32,058 bases of DNA from Candidatus Omnitrophota bacterium (GCA_024277375.1 JAJRVD010000082.1:1-32058), one strand, 5' to 3'; positions 20,705-29,059 are shown, numbered from the stretch's first letter. The notes: generated by a model not told the origin, from the letters alone. Made by a program: numbers and translations.

Positions 20705-21856
20705 ATGATTGAGCGTAAAAGCATTACAAAGCATATCACCAAAGCACTCAAAAGGGGGCGCATAGTATCGTTACTTGGGCCTCGCCAGTGCGGTAAAACC
20801 ACTTTAGCTCGTAATTTCGCGCAACCCGGGTCGCCTTTATATTTTGACCTTGAGGATCCTGTTGACAGCGTGAAAATGACAGAACCCATAAATGTACTGG
20901 AAGATCTTACCGGAACGGTTGTCGTAGATGAAGTTCAACGCCAGCCGGAATTATTTCCTATTTTGAGAGTTTTAGCTGACAGGGTTCCTTTGCCGGCAAA
21001 ATTTTTGATCCTTGGAAGCTCCTCGCCGGATCTGATCAAACATTCTTCTGAGTCGTTAGCCGGCAGGGTGGAACGCATTAGGATCGGGGGTTTTTCTTTG
21101 GATGAGGTTGGCAAAAGGGAACTTGCGCGTCTTTGGTTGCGAGGGGGGTTGCCGCGGTCATTTCTTGCTAATACTGACGAAGAAAGTTTTACCTGGCGGA
21201 GAGAGTATGTCCAGAGTTTTGTAGAAAGGGATCTTCCTCTGCATGGGGTATCATTGCCGCCGATGACGTTATTAAGGTTTTGGACTATGTTGGCGCATTA
21301 TCACGGGCAGGTTTTCAACGCGAGTGAAATAGCCCGTTCTTTGGGTATAAGTGTGATGACCGTGAAGCGCTACATTGATATCTTAACGGGAGTTTTTATA
21401 ATCAGACAATTACAGCCGTGGTTTGGTAATATTAAGAAACGGCAGGTGAAATCCCCCAAAATCTATTTTTATGATTCGGGTCTTTTGCACGCGCTTTTGG
21501 GTATGCAGACGATGAATGACTTATTAGCGCATCCTAAACACGGGGCGTCTTGGGAAGGGTTTGTGATAGAGGAGGTTATCCGTTCAGTTCAACCAACTGA
21601 TGTTTATTTCTGGGCGACACATCAGGGAGCGGAAAGTGACCTTGTTTTTAATAAAGGCGGACGGATGTACGGAGTCGAGATCAAGCGCGCGGACGCGCCG
21701 GTCATGACTCCGTCAATGCGCAACGCACTCGAGGATCTGGAGCTGGAACGTATTATCGTTATCTATCCGGGCAAACGCCGTTATTCAATTCATAAACAAG
21801 TTGATGTCGTACCGTTCGATGAAATTTCAGGTGGGATGAAGAAGTTGTTTGGATAA
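20705..21856 (+). CDS. AAA ATPase with DUF4143 domain (paralogue 1)
   Basis: 383 aa, of the AAA_14 plus DUF4143 family. Walker A is G-P-R-Q-C-G-K-T-T (25-33), Walker B VVVDE ends at D75-E76, and LILGSSS is a sensor-like strand. A winged-helix segment (NASEIARSLGISVMTVKRYI) lies mid-protein. The C-terminal domain has D312 then E325-x-K327 in VEIK, a PD-(D/E)XK nuclease-like arrangement. The family is widespread and functionally poorly defined, often discussed as defence- or mobile-element-linked. The gene stands alone between two GGGACAGTCC hairpins, with its own promoter placing the transcript start at the ATG. The paralogue at 30119-31282 shares the whole architecture. Confidence 0.88.
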   Translation: MIERKSITKHITKALKRGRIVSLLGPRQCGKTTLARNFAQPGSPLYFDLEDPVDSVKMTEPINVLEDLTGTVVVDEVQRQPELFPILRVLADRVPLPAKFLILGSSSPDLIKHSSESLAGRVERIRIGGFSLDEVGKRELARLWLRGGLPRSFLANTDEESFTWRREYVQSFVERDLPLHGVSLPPMTLLRFWTMLAHYHGQVFNASEIARSLGISVMTVKRYIDILTGVFIIRQLQPWFGNIKKRQVKSPKIYFYDSGLLHALLGMQTMNDLLAHPKHGASWEGFVIEEVIRSVQPTDVYFWATHQGAESDLVFNKGGRMYGVEIKRADAPVMTPSMRNALEDLELERIIVIYPGKRRYSIHKQVDVVPFDEISGGMKKLFG

Positions 21857-21865
21857 AGAAAACAC

Positions 21866-21919
21866 AAAAGGGACAGTCCACGCGTTCGGCCTTCGGCCTC
21901 ACTTGGGACAGTCCCTTTT
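21866..21919. terminator. GGGACAGTCC hairpin, copy 2, probable bidirectional terminator
   Basis: AAAAGGGAC pairs with GTCCCTTTT over 9 bp; after an A-A mismatch, GTCC pairs with GGAC. An inner GGCC-TTC-GGCC mini-hairpin caps it. T-runs are present on both strands. It lies between the convergent ATPase gene (+) and the initiator tRNA (-), as expected for a shared terminator. It is of the same family and orientation as 20531-20578. Confidence 0.75.
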
Positions 21920-21929
21920 GCTAAATAAA

Positions 21930-22004
21930 TGGTTGCGGGGGGAGGAATCGAACCTCCGACCTTGAGGTTATGAGCCTCACGAGCTACCTCTGCTCCACCC
22001 CGCG
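21930..22004 (-). tRNA. initiator tRNA-fMet (CAT)
   Basis: 75 nt including an encoded CCA (21930-21932). The cloverleaf is complete: acceptor CGCGGGG, D-stem GAGC/GCTC, anticodon loop CTCATAA, T-arm GGAGG TTCGATT CCTCC. The unpaired first acceptor position (C1 opposite A72) is the initiator hallmark. The anticodon stem, however, has AGG/CCT next to the loop where most bacterial initiators have GGG/CCC, so one of the three G-C pairs is A-U. The D-loop is short (AGAGGTA). It has its own promoter on the minus strand and ends before a T-flanked hairpin. Confidence 0.93.
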
Positions 22005-22033
22005 ACGGAATATAAACTCGTATTGAAGAACGA

Positions 22034-22062
22034 ATTATAGCAGATACGCCATATGTAAGCAA
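22034..22062 (-). promoter_or_regulatory. promoter of the initiator tRNA
   Basis: On the minus strand: TTGCTT (22062-22057), 17-bp spacer, TATAAT (22039-22034) preceded by TGC. Predicted start is near 22027, giving a leader of about 23 nt to the tRNA. Confidence 0.7.
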
Positions 22063-22077
22063 GCGCTTTTTTGAATG

Positions 22078-22104
22078 TAGGGGTACGGCGCGCCGTGCCC
22101 CTGC
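22078..22104. repeat. GTAGGGG-type palindrome with GC-rich centre
   Basis: GTAGGGGTACGGCG faces an imperfect complement (two wobble-type differences). It shares the GTAGGGG...CCCCT(A/G)C ends of the palindromes in the giant gene, with a different centre. It lies between the divergent tRNA and purB promoters. Confidence 0.75.
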
Positions 22105-22128
22105 CGTTTCATCCTCCACGTTAATGAA

Positions 22129-22157
22129 TTGACACCCAATACCATATATGCTATAAA
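22129..22157 (+). promoter_or_regulatory. promoter of the pur operon
   Basis: A perfect TTGACA (22129-22134), 17-bp spacer, TATAAA (22152-22157) preceded by TGC. Predicted start near 22164 gives a 230-nt leader before purB, carrying the MITE-like element and a hairpin. No purine-riboswitch core was recognised in the leader. Confidence 0.7.
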
Positions 22158-22220
22158 ATGTACTCCAACCAAGGTATTACGTTACATAGAGGATCCTGCA
22201 AAATGGAACTTTCATCATTT

Positions 22221-22337
22221 GGGCTGTGTCGTAATTCGTTTTGCGGATGCCCGCGTATAATTTACTGTAGGGGTTCGATCCATCGAACCCGATATAACGG
22301 GCTTGATGGATCAAGCCCCTGCATTATGACACAGTCT
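22221..22337. repeat. MITE-like element, copy A
   Basis: 117 bp bounded by inverted ends CTGTGTCGTAAT and ATTATGACACAG (one mismatch). It carries a 56-bp core (22267-22322) made of GTAGGGG ends around two inner palindromes (TTCGAT/ATCGAA and CTTGAT/ATCAAG). The inverted copy B is at 27518-27659. There is no coding capacity. It lies wholly inside the purB leader. Confidence 0.85.
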
Positions 22338-22348
22338 GATTGAAAAAA

Positions 22349-22376
22349 ACAGCGTTTTGCATGAGTTTAACGCTGT
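22349..22376 (+). promoter_or_regulatory. hairpin in the purB leader
   Basis: ACAGCGTT (22349-22356) and AACGCTGT (22369-22376) form a perfect 8-bp stem with a 12-nt loop, ending 9 nt before the purB Shine-Dalgarno. No T-run follows, so it is not an intrinsic terminator. It could be an operator or an mRNA structure. Confidence 0.45.
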
Positions 22377-22394
22377 ATAAAGACAGGAGAAAAA

Positions 22395-23693
22395 ATGATA
22401 GAAAGATACACACGCCCCGAAATAGCAAAAATTTGGACAGATAAGAACAAATTCCAGAAAATGCTTGATATAGAGATACTAGCATGTGAGGCATTTGCCG
22501 AACAGGGCATAATGCCTAAAGATGCGGTAAAGGTTATAAGAGAAAAGGCCGCTTTTAGTGTTGAACGCATAAATGAGATAGAACTGAAGACCAATCACGA
22601 CGTTGTCGCTTTTATAAAGAATGTCTCTGAAAACGTCGGTGAAGATGCCGCAAAATATCTGCATTTTGGCCTTACATCCAGTGACATTCTTGATACAGCG
22701 CTTTCGGTTATGATGACCGAGGCGGTCGATATCCTGATAAAAGATACGAAGGAATTTATGGGCACCTTGAAAGCAAAGGCTATTCAGCATAAGAACACTC
22801 CAATGATGGGACGTTCACACGGTGTGCATGCGGAACCTACCTCATTCGGCTTGAAACTGGCGCTTTTTTACAAAGAGACTGAACGCGGGCTCGTGAGATT
22901 GCAGTCGGCGAGAGAAACCATAGCGGTAGGCAAAATATCAGGATCTGTGGGAACATTCGCCAATGTGGATCCCTTTGTGGAAGAATACGTATGTGAAAAA
23001 TTAGGGTTAAAGCCTGCCGGTGTTTCCAGCCAGGTTTTGCAGAGAGACCGGCATGCGGAATATATGAACGCTATCGCTCTTGTAGGGGCGACACTCGAGA
23101 AAATTGCGTTGGAAGTTAGAGGCCTTCAAAAGACCGAAATCGGTGAAGTTCAGGAACACTTTGCTAAAGGTCAGACAGGATCGTCCAGTATGCCGCATAA
23201 AAAGAACCCGATCATTTGCGAGAGGATAACAGGCCTCGCGAGACTACTTCGGGGTAACGCGACAGTCGCGATCGATAACGTGGCTCTTTGGCACGAACGC
23301 GACATTTCACATTCATCAGTCGAGCGCATAATAGTGCCTGACTCTACGATCCTCTTGGATTATATGCTGGCGAAGTCAACGATCTTAATCGAGAACCTCG
23401 TCGTTAATGAAGACAAAATGAAAAAAAATATAGGCGCTACAAAAGGGATAATATATTCGCAGCGCCTTCTTCTGGAGCTTGTTCGTAAGGGGGCTACGCG
23501 TATGGACGCATATGACATTGTGCAGGCTATTTCACTTCAGGCGTATGAAGATGATGTCGAATTCGAAAAAGCCGTCTCAGAAAGTGACCTGGTGCAAAAA
23601 TATATGTCGGCTGAAGATGTAAAAGATTGTTTTAATCTGGAGTATCATTTGCGTCATGTCGACGCGGTATTCAAAAAGATCGGATTGGTATAA
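22395..23693 (+). CDS. purB: adenylosuccinate lyase
   Basis: 432 aa, the usual length for the short bacterial form. The fumarase/aspartase-superfamily enzyme removes fumarate from SAICAR and from adenylosuccinate, serving two purine steps in the cytosol. The signature G-S-S-S-M-P-H-K-K-N-P carries the mobile catalytic Ser loop. TSSDILDT and RSHGVHAEPTSFG are the other two conserved regions. The start is supported by AGGAG at 22385-22389, 5 nt before the ATG. First gene of the operon, 3 nt before purM. Confidence 0.97.
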   Translation: MIERYTRPEIAKIWTDKNKFQKMLDIEILACEAFAEQGIMPKDAVKVIREKAAFSVERINEIELKTNHDVVAFIKNVSENVGEDAAKYLHFGLTSSDILDTALSVMMTEAVDILIKDTKEFMGTLKAKAIQHKNTPMMGRSHGVHAEPTSFGLKLALFYKETERGLVRLQSARETIAVGKISGSVGTFANVDPFVEEYVCEKLGLKPAGVSSQVLQRDRHAEYMNAIALVGATLEKIALEVRGLQKTEIGEVQEHFAKGQTGSSSMPHKKNPIICERITGLARLLRGNATVAIDNVALWHERDISHSSVERIIVPDSTILLDYMLAKSTILIENLVVNEDKMKKNIGATKGIIYSQRLLLELVRKGATRMDAYDIVQAISLQAYEDDVEFEKAVSESDLVQKYMSAEDVKDCFNLEYHLRHVDAVFKKIGLV

Positions 23694-23696
23694 AAT

Positions 23697-24713
23697 ATGG
23701 CAAAAAAAGTAAGCTATAAAAGCGCGGGAGTTGATATAGAGAGGGCCAATCGGCTTATCGCGAGGACCAAAAGCCTTATCAACACTACAAGGGTTAAAGG
23801 AAGCATGGATTCTGTCGGCGGGTTCGGCGGTTTTTTTGACCCGGGAAAAACAGGGCTTAAAGATCCTCTCCTGATTGCCGCGACTGACGGCGTAGGCACA
23901 AAACTAAACATAGCACAGATCGCGGATAAGCACGATACAGTGGGGATAGATCTGGTAGCTATGTCGGTTAACGACATACTTTGTTCCGGCGCGAAACCGT
24001 TATTTTTTCTGGATTATTTTGCTTGTGGAAAGTTGGAAGATAAACAGTGGAGTGAAGTAATAAAAGGCATAGTTAAAGGATGCCGCGAATCAGGATGCGC
24101 GCTGTTGGGTGGGGAAACCGCCGAGATGCCGGGGATGTATCCCAAGGGCGAGTATGATCTGGCAGGGTTTGCCGTAGGGCTGCAGGACAGAAAAAATATC
24201 ATCGATGGTAAAAAAATAAAACCGGGTGATGTTCTGTTGGGGCTGGCGTCATCGGGGTTGCACTCCAACGGATATTCTCTTGTGCGGAAGATCTTTACAA
24301 AAAGAGAAATAAAGAAAGATCATAAGCTTTTCTTGAAACCCACACGCATTTATGTAAAACCGGTGCTGGATGTAGCGAAATACGTAAAACTAAAAGGCGC
24401 CGCGCATATTACCGGCGGCGGGTTTTATGACAATATTCCAAGAATGTTACCGGCTAACACAAAAATTGTAATAAACAAGGGCAGTTGGCCGATACCTGAA
24501 GTGTTTAAACTTATATCCGCTAAAGTCGACATAAAAGAAGGAGAATTGTACCGGACGTTTAATATGGGGATCGGGATGGTGCTTGTTCTTTCAAAAAAAG
24601 ACGCGAAATCCGCACAGAAAAAGCTTGCGAAAAAACACAAACTAAAGAGTTGGATAATCGGCGAGGTTGTTAAAGGCCGCCGTAGCGTAAAGATAGTAAA
24701 GGGAGATAAATGA
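23697..24713 (+). CDS. purM: phosphoribosylformylglycinamidine cyclo-ligase (AIR synthetase)
   Basis: 338 aa. It closes the imidazole ring of FGAM to AIR using ATP. The ATP-grasp-unrelated PurM fold is marked by DGVGTKL near residues 60-70, the GGETAEMPGMY segment and ITGGGFYDNIPRML. Start is 3 nt after the purB stop and its end overlaps purD by 4 nt (ATGA), so translation of the three genes is probably coupled. Nothing is missing against the family. Confidence 0.97.
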   Translation: MAKKVSYKSAGVDIERANRLIARTKSLINTTRVKGSMDSVGGFGGFFDPGKTGLKDPLLIAATDGVGTKLNIAQIADKHDTVGIDLVAMSVNDILCSGAKPLFFLDYFACGKLEDKQWSEVIKGIVKGCRESGCALLGGETAEMPGMYPKGEYDLAGFAVGLQDRKNIIDGKKIKPGDVLLGLASSGLHSNGYSLVRKIFTKREIKKDHKLFLKPTRIYVKPVLDVAKYVKLKGAAHITGGGFYDNIPRMLPANTKIVINKGSWPIPEVFKLISAKVDIKEGELYRTFNMGIGMVLVLSKKDAKSAQKKLAKKHKLKSWIIGEVVKGRRSVKIVKGDK

Positions 24714-25987
24714 ACATACTTGTGATCGGTTCCGGCGGAAGAGAGCATACAATATGCTGGAAATTAAAACAAAGCCCTAAAGTAGAGAACCTATATTGCG
24801 CGCCGGGTAACGGTGGTACTTCACTTGACGCTGTGAACGTTGACTTGGCTGTTGATGAACATTCTCAAATAATTGATTTCTGTAAAGACAAAAACATTGA
24901 TCTGGTCGTTGTGGGACCCGAGGCGCCTTTAGCTTCGGGGATAAGTGACACCCTTGAAGCGGAAGGCATAAACGTGTTTGGACCAGGCTATTCCGCCGCG
25001 CGTTTGGAATCAAGTAAAATATTCGCCAAGGAACTAATGGGCAGATATAATATCCCGACAGCGTCTTTCAGAATATTTGACGATTTTGATAAAGCCGAAG
25101 AATACATCCGTGTCGAAGGCGCACCTATTGTTGTGAAAGCGTATGGGTTGGCGGCGGGGAAAGGTGTTATCGTTGCCGAAGATGTTGAAGAGGCGGTTTG
25201 CGCGGCAAAAGAGATGCTTGTTGAGAAAAAGTTCGGTGCCTCCGGAAGTAAAATAATAGTTGAGGAATTTCTCTCGGGAGAAGAAGCTTCGATCCTTGTC
25301 TTGACCGATGGTGAGAATATAGTGCCTATGGTTTCAAGTCAGGATCATAAAAGAGCTTATGACGACGACAAAGGTCCGAATACCGGAGGAATGGGCGCGT
25401 ATTCGCCGGCACCTATAATTGATGATGTGCTTTTTGACGAGATCATCGAGACGGTAATTCGTCCGACAATAGAAGGTCTTCGAAATGAAAAGATACTTTA
25501 TAAAGGTGTGCTTTATGCCGGGATCATGATGACCGATTCCGGACCTAAAGTGCTCGAATATAATGTGAGGTTCGGTGATCCTGAAACGCAGGTTATTTTA
25601 CCGAGACTAAAGTCAGACTTGGCGGAACTCTTTATGGCAGTTGCCAAAGGTGACCTTACGGGGAAAACAGCTGAGTGGGACGAGCGTGACTATGTATGTG
25701 TTGTATTGGCGGCAGGCGGTTACCCCGGAAGCTATGAAAAGGGAACGTCAATAACAGGTTTGGAAGAAGCCCAAAAAGAAGGTGCTTTGGTTTTTCATGC
25801 CGGAACAAAAGAGAAAAACACTGAAGTAGTTACTTCTGGAGGCAGGGTTCTAGGTGTAGTCGGTATGGGTAATGGAGTTGTTGAAGCTGTAGAGAATACT
25901 TACAAGGCAGTAAACAAAATACAATTTGAAGGGATGCACTACCGCAAAGATATCGCGCATAGAGCGGTCGCGCGCGTTGACAAATAA
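24710..25987 (+). CDS. purD: phosphoribosylamine-glycine ligase (GAR synthetase)
   Basis: 425 aa, normal length. An ATP-grasp enzyme joining phosphoribosylamine and glycine. Visible motifs: GSGGREH at the N-terminus, GPEAPL, KAYGLAAGKGV (ATP-grasp Lys), GGMGAYSPAP, and a metal-binding EYNVRFGDPETQ. Starts inside the purM stop (ATGA). Its glycine substrate is supplied by GlyA, encoded later in the same cluster. The 118 bp downstream contain a palindromic core element before purE. Confidence 0.97.
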   Translation: MNILVIGSGGREHTICWKLKQSPKVENLYCAPGNGGTSLDAVNVDLAVDEHSQIIDFCKDKNIDLVVVGPEAPLASGISDTLEAEGINVFGPGYSAARLESSKIFAKELMGRYNIPTASFRIFDDFDKAEEYIRVEGAPIVVKAYGLAAGKGVIVAEDVEEAVCAAKEMLVEKKFGASGSKIIVEEFLSGEEASILVLTDGENIVPMVSSQDHKRAYDDDKGPNTGGMGAYSPAPIIDDVLFDEIIETVIRPTIEGLRNEKILYKGVLYAGIMMTDSGPKVLEYNVRFGDPETQVILPRLKSDLAELFMAVAKGDLTGKTAEWDERDYVCVVLAAGGYPGSYEKGTSITGLEEAQKEGALVFHAGTKEKNTEVVTSGGRVLGVVGMGNGVVEAVENTYKAVNKIQFEGMHYRKDIAHRAVARVDK

Positions 25988-25998
25988 TTCGGCATGAT

Positions 25999-26054
25999 GT
26001 AGGGGCTTGATTTATCAAGCCCGCTATAACGGGTTCGATGAATCGAACCCCTAC
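25999..26054. repeat. GTAGGGG double-palindrome core, solo copy C
   Basis: 56 bp matching the cores of MITE-like copies A and B but without their CTGTGTC ends. Outer GTAGGGG/CCCCTAC arms enclose CTTGAT/ATCAAG, then CCC...GGG, then TTCGAT/ATCGAA, so it can fold as a branched hairpin. It sits in the purD-purE gap and is readable as a 5' extension of purE, which creates a false upstream start. Confidence 0.85.
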
Positions 26055-26105
26055 ACTATCCCGTACCCGGTGAGTTGTCAGTGCGTTGGCAAAAAGGAGC
26101 TGTTT

Positions 26106-26597
26106 ATGAAAAAACCTTTAGTAAGCATAATAATGGGAAGCGATTCGGATCTTCCGACAATGTCTGAAACCAGCGCGGCGTTGGATAAGTTTGGGATAGC
26201 CTATGAAGTAAAAATACTTTCAGCTCATCGGTCGCCTGAGAAAACAGCTACTTTTGCCAAAGGCGCTAAAAAACGCGGTATTAAAGTGATTATAGCCGGT
26301 GCCGGCGGTGCCGCGCATTTGGCGGGCGTTGTAGCTTCGTTCACAACTTTGCCGGTAATTGGTGTGCCTATGGACACTAAGCTGGACGGCATGGATTCAC
26401 TTTTGTCTATTGTTCAGATGCCTTCGGGTGTTCCGGTCGCGACGGTCGCGGTAGGAAAAGCTGGTGCTATTAACGCCGGGATCCTCGCGGCGCAGATCAT
26501 AGGTACAAGTCAAGCGGCGATATCAAAGAAGATAGAAAGCTTCAAAAAAGAACTTGTTAAAAAGGTCGCAGTGAAGAACCGTAAAATAAAAAAATGA
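26106..26597 (+). CDS. purE: N5-carboxyaminoimidazole ribonucleotide mutase, class I
   Basis: 163 aa from the ATG at 26106, which has AGGAG at 26095-26099 (6-nt spacing). An earlier in-frame ATG at 26007 reads through the palindromic element and is not the start. Motifs: [16 protein letters not shown] and AGAGGAAHL, followed by the class I segment [10 protein letters not shown]-x-G-V-P-V-A-T-V-A. Class I PurE converts N5-CAIR to CAIR and normally needs PurK, which is not in this window. Its stop overlaps the next gene by 4 nt. Confidence 0.96.
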   Translation: MKKPLVSIIMGSDSDLPTMSETSAALDKFGIAYEVKILSAHRSPEKTATFAKGAKKRGIKVIIAGAGGAAHLAGVVASFTTLPVIGVPMDTKLDGMDSLLSIVQMPSGVPVATVAVGKAGAINAGILAAQIIGTSQAAISKKIESFKKELVKKVAVKNRKIKK

Positions 26598-27055
26598 AAG
26601 ACATAAAAAGAATTCTCCTTGTATGTACGGGCAACAGCTGCCGGAGCATAATGGCGGAAGCGTATCTTAAGAGCCGTTTTGCCGAAGAAAATATTGACAT
26701 AGAGGTAAAGTCGGCGGGGACATGGGGTAGAGACGGAGAACCTGCTTCAAGAGAGGCGCTGAAGGCCATTAAGGAAGAGGGCATCGACCCGAAAGGTTAC
26801 GAGTCTAACGCTTTAACAAAAGAGCTGATAGATTGGGCGGACGCTATTTTAGTTATGGAGCACATGCACAAAGAATGGATCGTGCGTATGGTTTCAGCGG
26901 CTGAAGAGAAGGTATATTTCCTGAAAGAGTTTGGCGAAGATGACGACGAGTTAAGTATTCCGGATCCTGTGGGTCGAACAATAGCGTTTTACCGGGCCTC
27001 TTTCGGCATAATAAAAAATTCAATAGAGGAGTTTATGGAATGGCTAAAAAAATAG
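26594..27055 (+). CDS. low-molecular-weight protein tyrosine phosphatase
   Basis: 153 aa. The P-loop C11-T-G-N-S-C-R17-S matches the CX5R(S/T) signature, with C11 as nucleophile, and I-P-D-P-V-G near residue 118 supplies the general-acid Asp. The family includes arginine phosphatase YwlE of Bacillus, which is also next to rpiB and glyA, so a protein-arginine phosphatase role is possible. Tyr phosphatase or arsenate-reductase activity cannot be excluded from sequence. Overlaps purE by 4 nt and rpiB by 16 nt. Confidence 0.88.
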   Translation: MKDIKRILLVCTGNSCRSIMAEAYLKSRFAEENIDIEVKSAGTWGRDGEPASREALKAIKEEGIDPKGYESNALTKELIDWADAILVMEHMHKEWIVRMVSAAEEKVYFLKEFGEDDDELSIPDPVGRTIAFYRASFGIIKNSIEEFMEWLKK

Positions 27056-27504
27056 CGATCGGTTCGGATCACGGTGGATACGCGCTTAAGGAGAAATTAA
27101 TAACAGCTCTGAAGAGGGCGCGCTATAAAGTTGATGATGTGGGGCCATTTTCCGAGGGCGCGTGCGATTATCCTGAATTCGGCTTCCAAGCGGCAAAAAA
27201 AGTAGCGACAAAAAAAGTCGCCAGGGCTATTGTTATATGCAAAACCGGGATAGGAATGGCAGTTGTGGCTAATAAACTCCCGGGCGTGAGGGCGGGCGTG
27301 TGTTCAAACATGGCCGACACGGTGTCGTCTCGCCAGCACAATGACGTCAATGTACTCGTTTTAGCCGCCACGAAAGTGTCATCTAAAAAAGCACAGGAAA
27401 TAGTGAAGGTGTGGCTTAAAACCGAAGCACTTAAAGGCCGCCACGCCAGACGTGTACGACAAATAAAAGCGTTAGAAAAAAAGGTATTTAAGAAAATAAA
27501 ATAG
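27040..27504 (+). CDS. rpiB: ribose-5-phosphate isomerase B
   Basis: 154 aa, standard length. Interconverts ribulose-5-phosphate and ribose-5-phosphate, the precursor of PRPP for the purine enzymes around it. Motifs: GSDHGGYALKE at the N-terminus, CKTGIGM with the catalytic Cys (the usual C-G-T-G-I-G-M has Lys for Gly), SRQHNDVNVLVLAA and GRHARRV. Start overlaps the phosphatase by 16 nt. A LacAB-type isomerase is the only alternative, and the context favours RpiB. Confidence 0.93.
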   Translation: MAKKIAIGSDHGGYALKEKLITALKRARYKVDDVGPFSEGACDYPEFGFQAAKKVATKKVARAIVICKTGIGMAVVANKLPGVRAGVCSNMADTVSSRQHNDVNVLVLAATKVSSKKAQEIVKVWLKTEALKGRHARRVRQIKALEKKVFKKIK

Positions 27505-27517
27505 ATTCCCGTTTTTT

Positions 27518-27659
27518 AGACTGTGTCATGATGTAGGGGCTTGATCCATCAAGCCCGCTATATCGGGTTCGATGAATCGAACCCCTACAGTAAATTGTAT
27601 GCGGCCATCCGCCGGTAAATTGTATGCGGCCATCCACAAAACGAATTACGACACGGCTC
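27518..27659. repeat. MITE-like element, copy B (inverted, with 25-bp internal duplication)
   Basis: 142 bp, the reverse orientation of copy A at 22221-22337, bounded by AGACTGTGTC and GACACGGCTC. The core is at 27533-27588. A 20-bp unit (27591-27610) repeats at 27616-27635 after GCCGG. The resulting 25-bp period is exactly the length difference from copy A. It separates rpiB from glyA. Confidence 0.85.
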
Positions 27660-27689
27660 GTTCGTGGGAATGACAGAACAGGAGACGAT

Positions 27690-28973
27690 ATGAAACATTT
27701 ACAAAAAATTGATCCGGAAGTGTACCAGTCAATTCTAAACGAAACAAAGCGGCAGGAGAATGGTATCGAACTTATAGCAAGTGAAAATTTTGCCAGCCGC
27801 GCGGTAATGAGCGCGGTCTCATCAAGCATGACTAACAAATACGCCGAAGGCTATCCGCACGCGCGCTATTACGGCGGATGCGAATTTGTCGATGTCGCGG
27901 AAGACCTTGCGATCTCTCGAGCTAGAAAGATCTTTGGTGCGGAACATGTCAACGTGCAGCCACATTCGGGGTCGCAAGCTAATATGGCGATCTATTTTGC
28001 TATGCTGAATATAGGAGATACTGTTCTGGCAATGGACTTGGCTTGTGGCGGGCACTTGACTCATGGTCACTTTAAGAATTTCTCCGGAAAATATTACAAC
28101 ATGGTATTCTACGGGGTGAATAAAGAAACAGAAACATTGGATTTTGGTGAAATAAGAAAAAAAGCGTTAGAACATAAGCCTAAAATGATAATTGCCGGAG
28201 CTTCAGCGTATCCGCGCGTTATAGATTTTGAAAAATTTCGTGAAATATGCGATGAGGTTGGCGCTATACTTATGGTAGATATGGCGCATATCGCCGGACT
28301 TGTCGCTGCCGGGTGTCATCCAAACCCTGTCGAAGTATCAGAATTTGTAACTTCAACTACGCATAAAACATTAAGGGGCCCCAGGGGTGGGATGATATTG
28401 TGCAAGGAAGAGTTTGCCAAAAAAATAAATTCAGAAGTCTTCCCGGGCATTCAGGGTGGACCTCTTATGCATGTTATTGCCGGAAAAGCTGTCGCGTTCA
28501 AGGAGATCCTTGAACCGGGATTTAACGAATACCAGGCACAGATAGTAAAGAACGCGGCACAGCTTGCCGATAGGCTTGCGTCCGAAGGATACAGAATTGT
28601 TTCAGGAGGCACGGACAATCATCTTCTTTTAGTCGATCTTTCAAATAAGGGAATTACCGGGAAAGAAGCTGAGATCGCTTTAGATAAAGCGGGGATAACG
28701 GTCAATAAGAACCTGATACCTTTTGACGAGAAAAGTCCGTTTGTTACAAGCGGTATTCGTATCGGTACGCCTGCGGCCACAACAAGGGGTATGGGCACTG
28801 AAGAAATGGTAAAAGTCGGTGAATTTATAGATAGGGCGCTTCAGGCACGTGAGGATGATGCTAAACTCGAAGCCATACGAAAAGAAATAAATGGATACCT
28901 TAAAGACTATCCGCTGTACTCTGAATGGATAGACGAGATGGAAGGTTTGAATAGTGCGGCGCACAAAGTATAA
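27690..28973 (+). CDS. glyA: serine hydroxymethyltransferase
   Basis: 427 aa from the ATG at 27690, with AGGAG 5 nt upstream. An upstream in-frame ATG at 27624 lies inside the MITE-like element and is rejected. The PLP enzyme converts serine and THF to glycine and 5,10-methylene-THF. The PLP-Lys signature is [19 protein letters not shown] and [13 protein letters not shown] near the N-terminus and [13 protein letters not shown] are also conserved. It supplies glycine to PurD and one-carbon units to purine and thymidylate synthesis. Confidence 0.97.
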   Translation: MKHLQKIDPEVYQSILNETKRQENGIELIASENFASRAVMSAVSSSMTNKYAEGYPHARYYGGCEFVDVAEDLAISRARKIFGAEHVNVQPHSGSQANMAIYFAMLNIGDTVLAMDLACGGHLTHGHFKNFSGKYYNMVFYGVNKETETLDFGEIRKKALEHKPKMIIAGASAYPRVIDFEKFREICDEVGAILMVDMAHIAGLVAAGCHPNPVEVSEFVTSTTHKTLRGPRGGMILCKEEFAKKINSEVFPGIQGGPLMHVIAGKAVAFKEILEPGFNEYQAQIVKNAAQLADRLASEGYRIVSGGTDNHLLLVDLSNKGITGKEAEIALDKAGITVNKNLIPFDEKSPFVTSGIRIGTPAATTRGMGTEEMVKVGEFIDRALQAREDDAKLEAIRKEINGYLKDYPLYSEWIDEMEGLNSAAHKV

Positions 28974-29059
28974 CGTAGGAGCCGACTCCGGCGGCGAACT
29001 CTAAATATGTTCGCGGGCAGCCTGTCCCGAGTGTAGCAGAGGAGATTCCGCTCCTACGG
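28974..29059. repeat. CGTAGGAGC palindromic element, copy 1
   Basis: Outer arms CGTAGGAGC (28974-28982) and GCTCCTACG (29050-29058) enclose an inner segment containing GCCTGTCCCGAGTGTAGC. It starts at the base after the glyA stop codon and ends 14 nt before the dCMP deaminase start. Its inner segment recurs in opposite orientation at 30016-30068. Confidence 0.8.

Noticed and set aside
22267-22322. tRNA-like structure in the GGTTCGAT-containing repeats
   Set aside because: The T-arm-like motif is part of a symmetric palindrome; no acceptor or anticodon arm can be formed.
22158-22343. 61-codon open frame in the purB leader
   Set aside because: Most of it translates the MITE-like element, and it lies just at the predicted transcript start without a ribosome site.
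22164-22394. Purine riboswitch in the pur leader
   Set aside because: No purine-riboswitch core pattern is seen; the visible structure is explained by the MITE-like element and one short hairpin.
26007-26105. Upstream start for purE
   Set aside because: The extension translates the palindromic core; the ATG at 26106 has a Shine-Dalgarno and matches the family's N-terminus.
27591-27635. CRISPR-like direct repeats
   Set aside because: Only two 20-bp copies with a 5-bp spacer, inside a MITE-like element; no array and no cas genes.
27624-27689. Upstream start for glyA
   Set aside because: The extension lies mainly in MITE-like copy B; ATG 27690 has AGGAG and matches the family.
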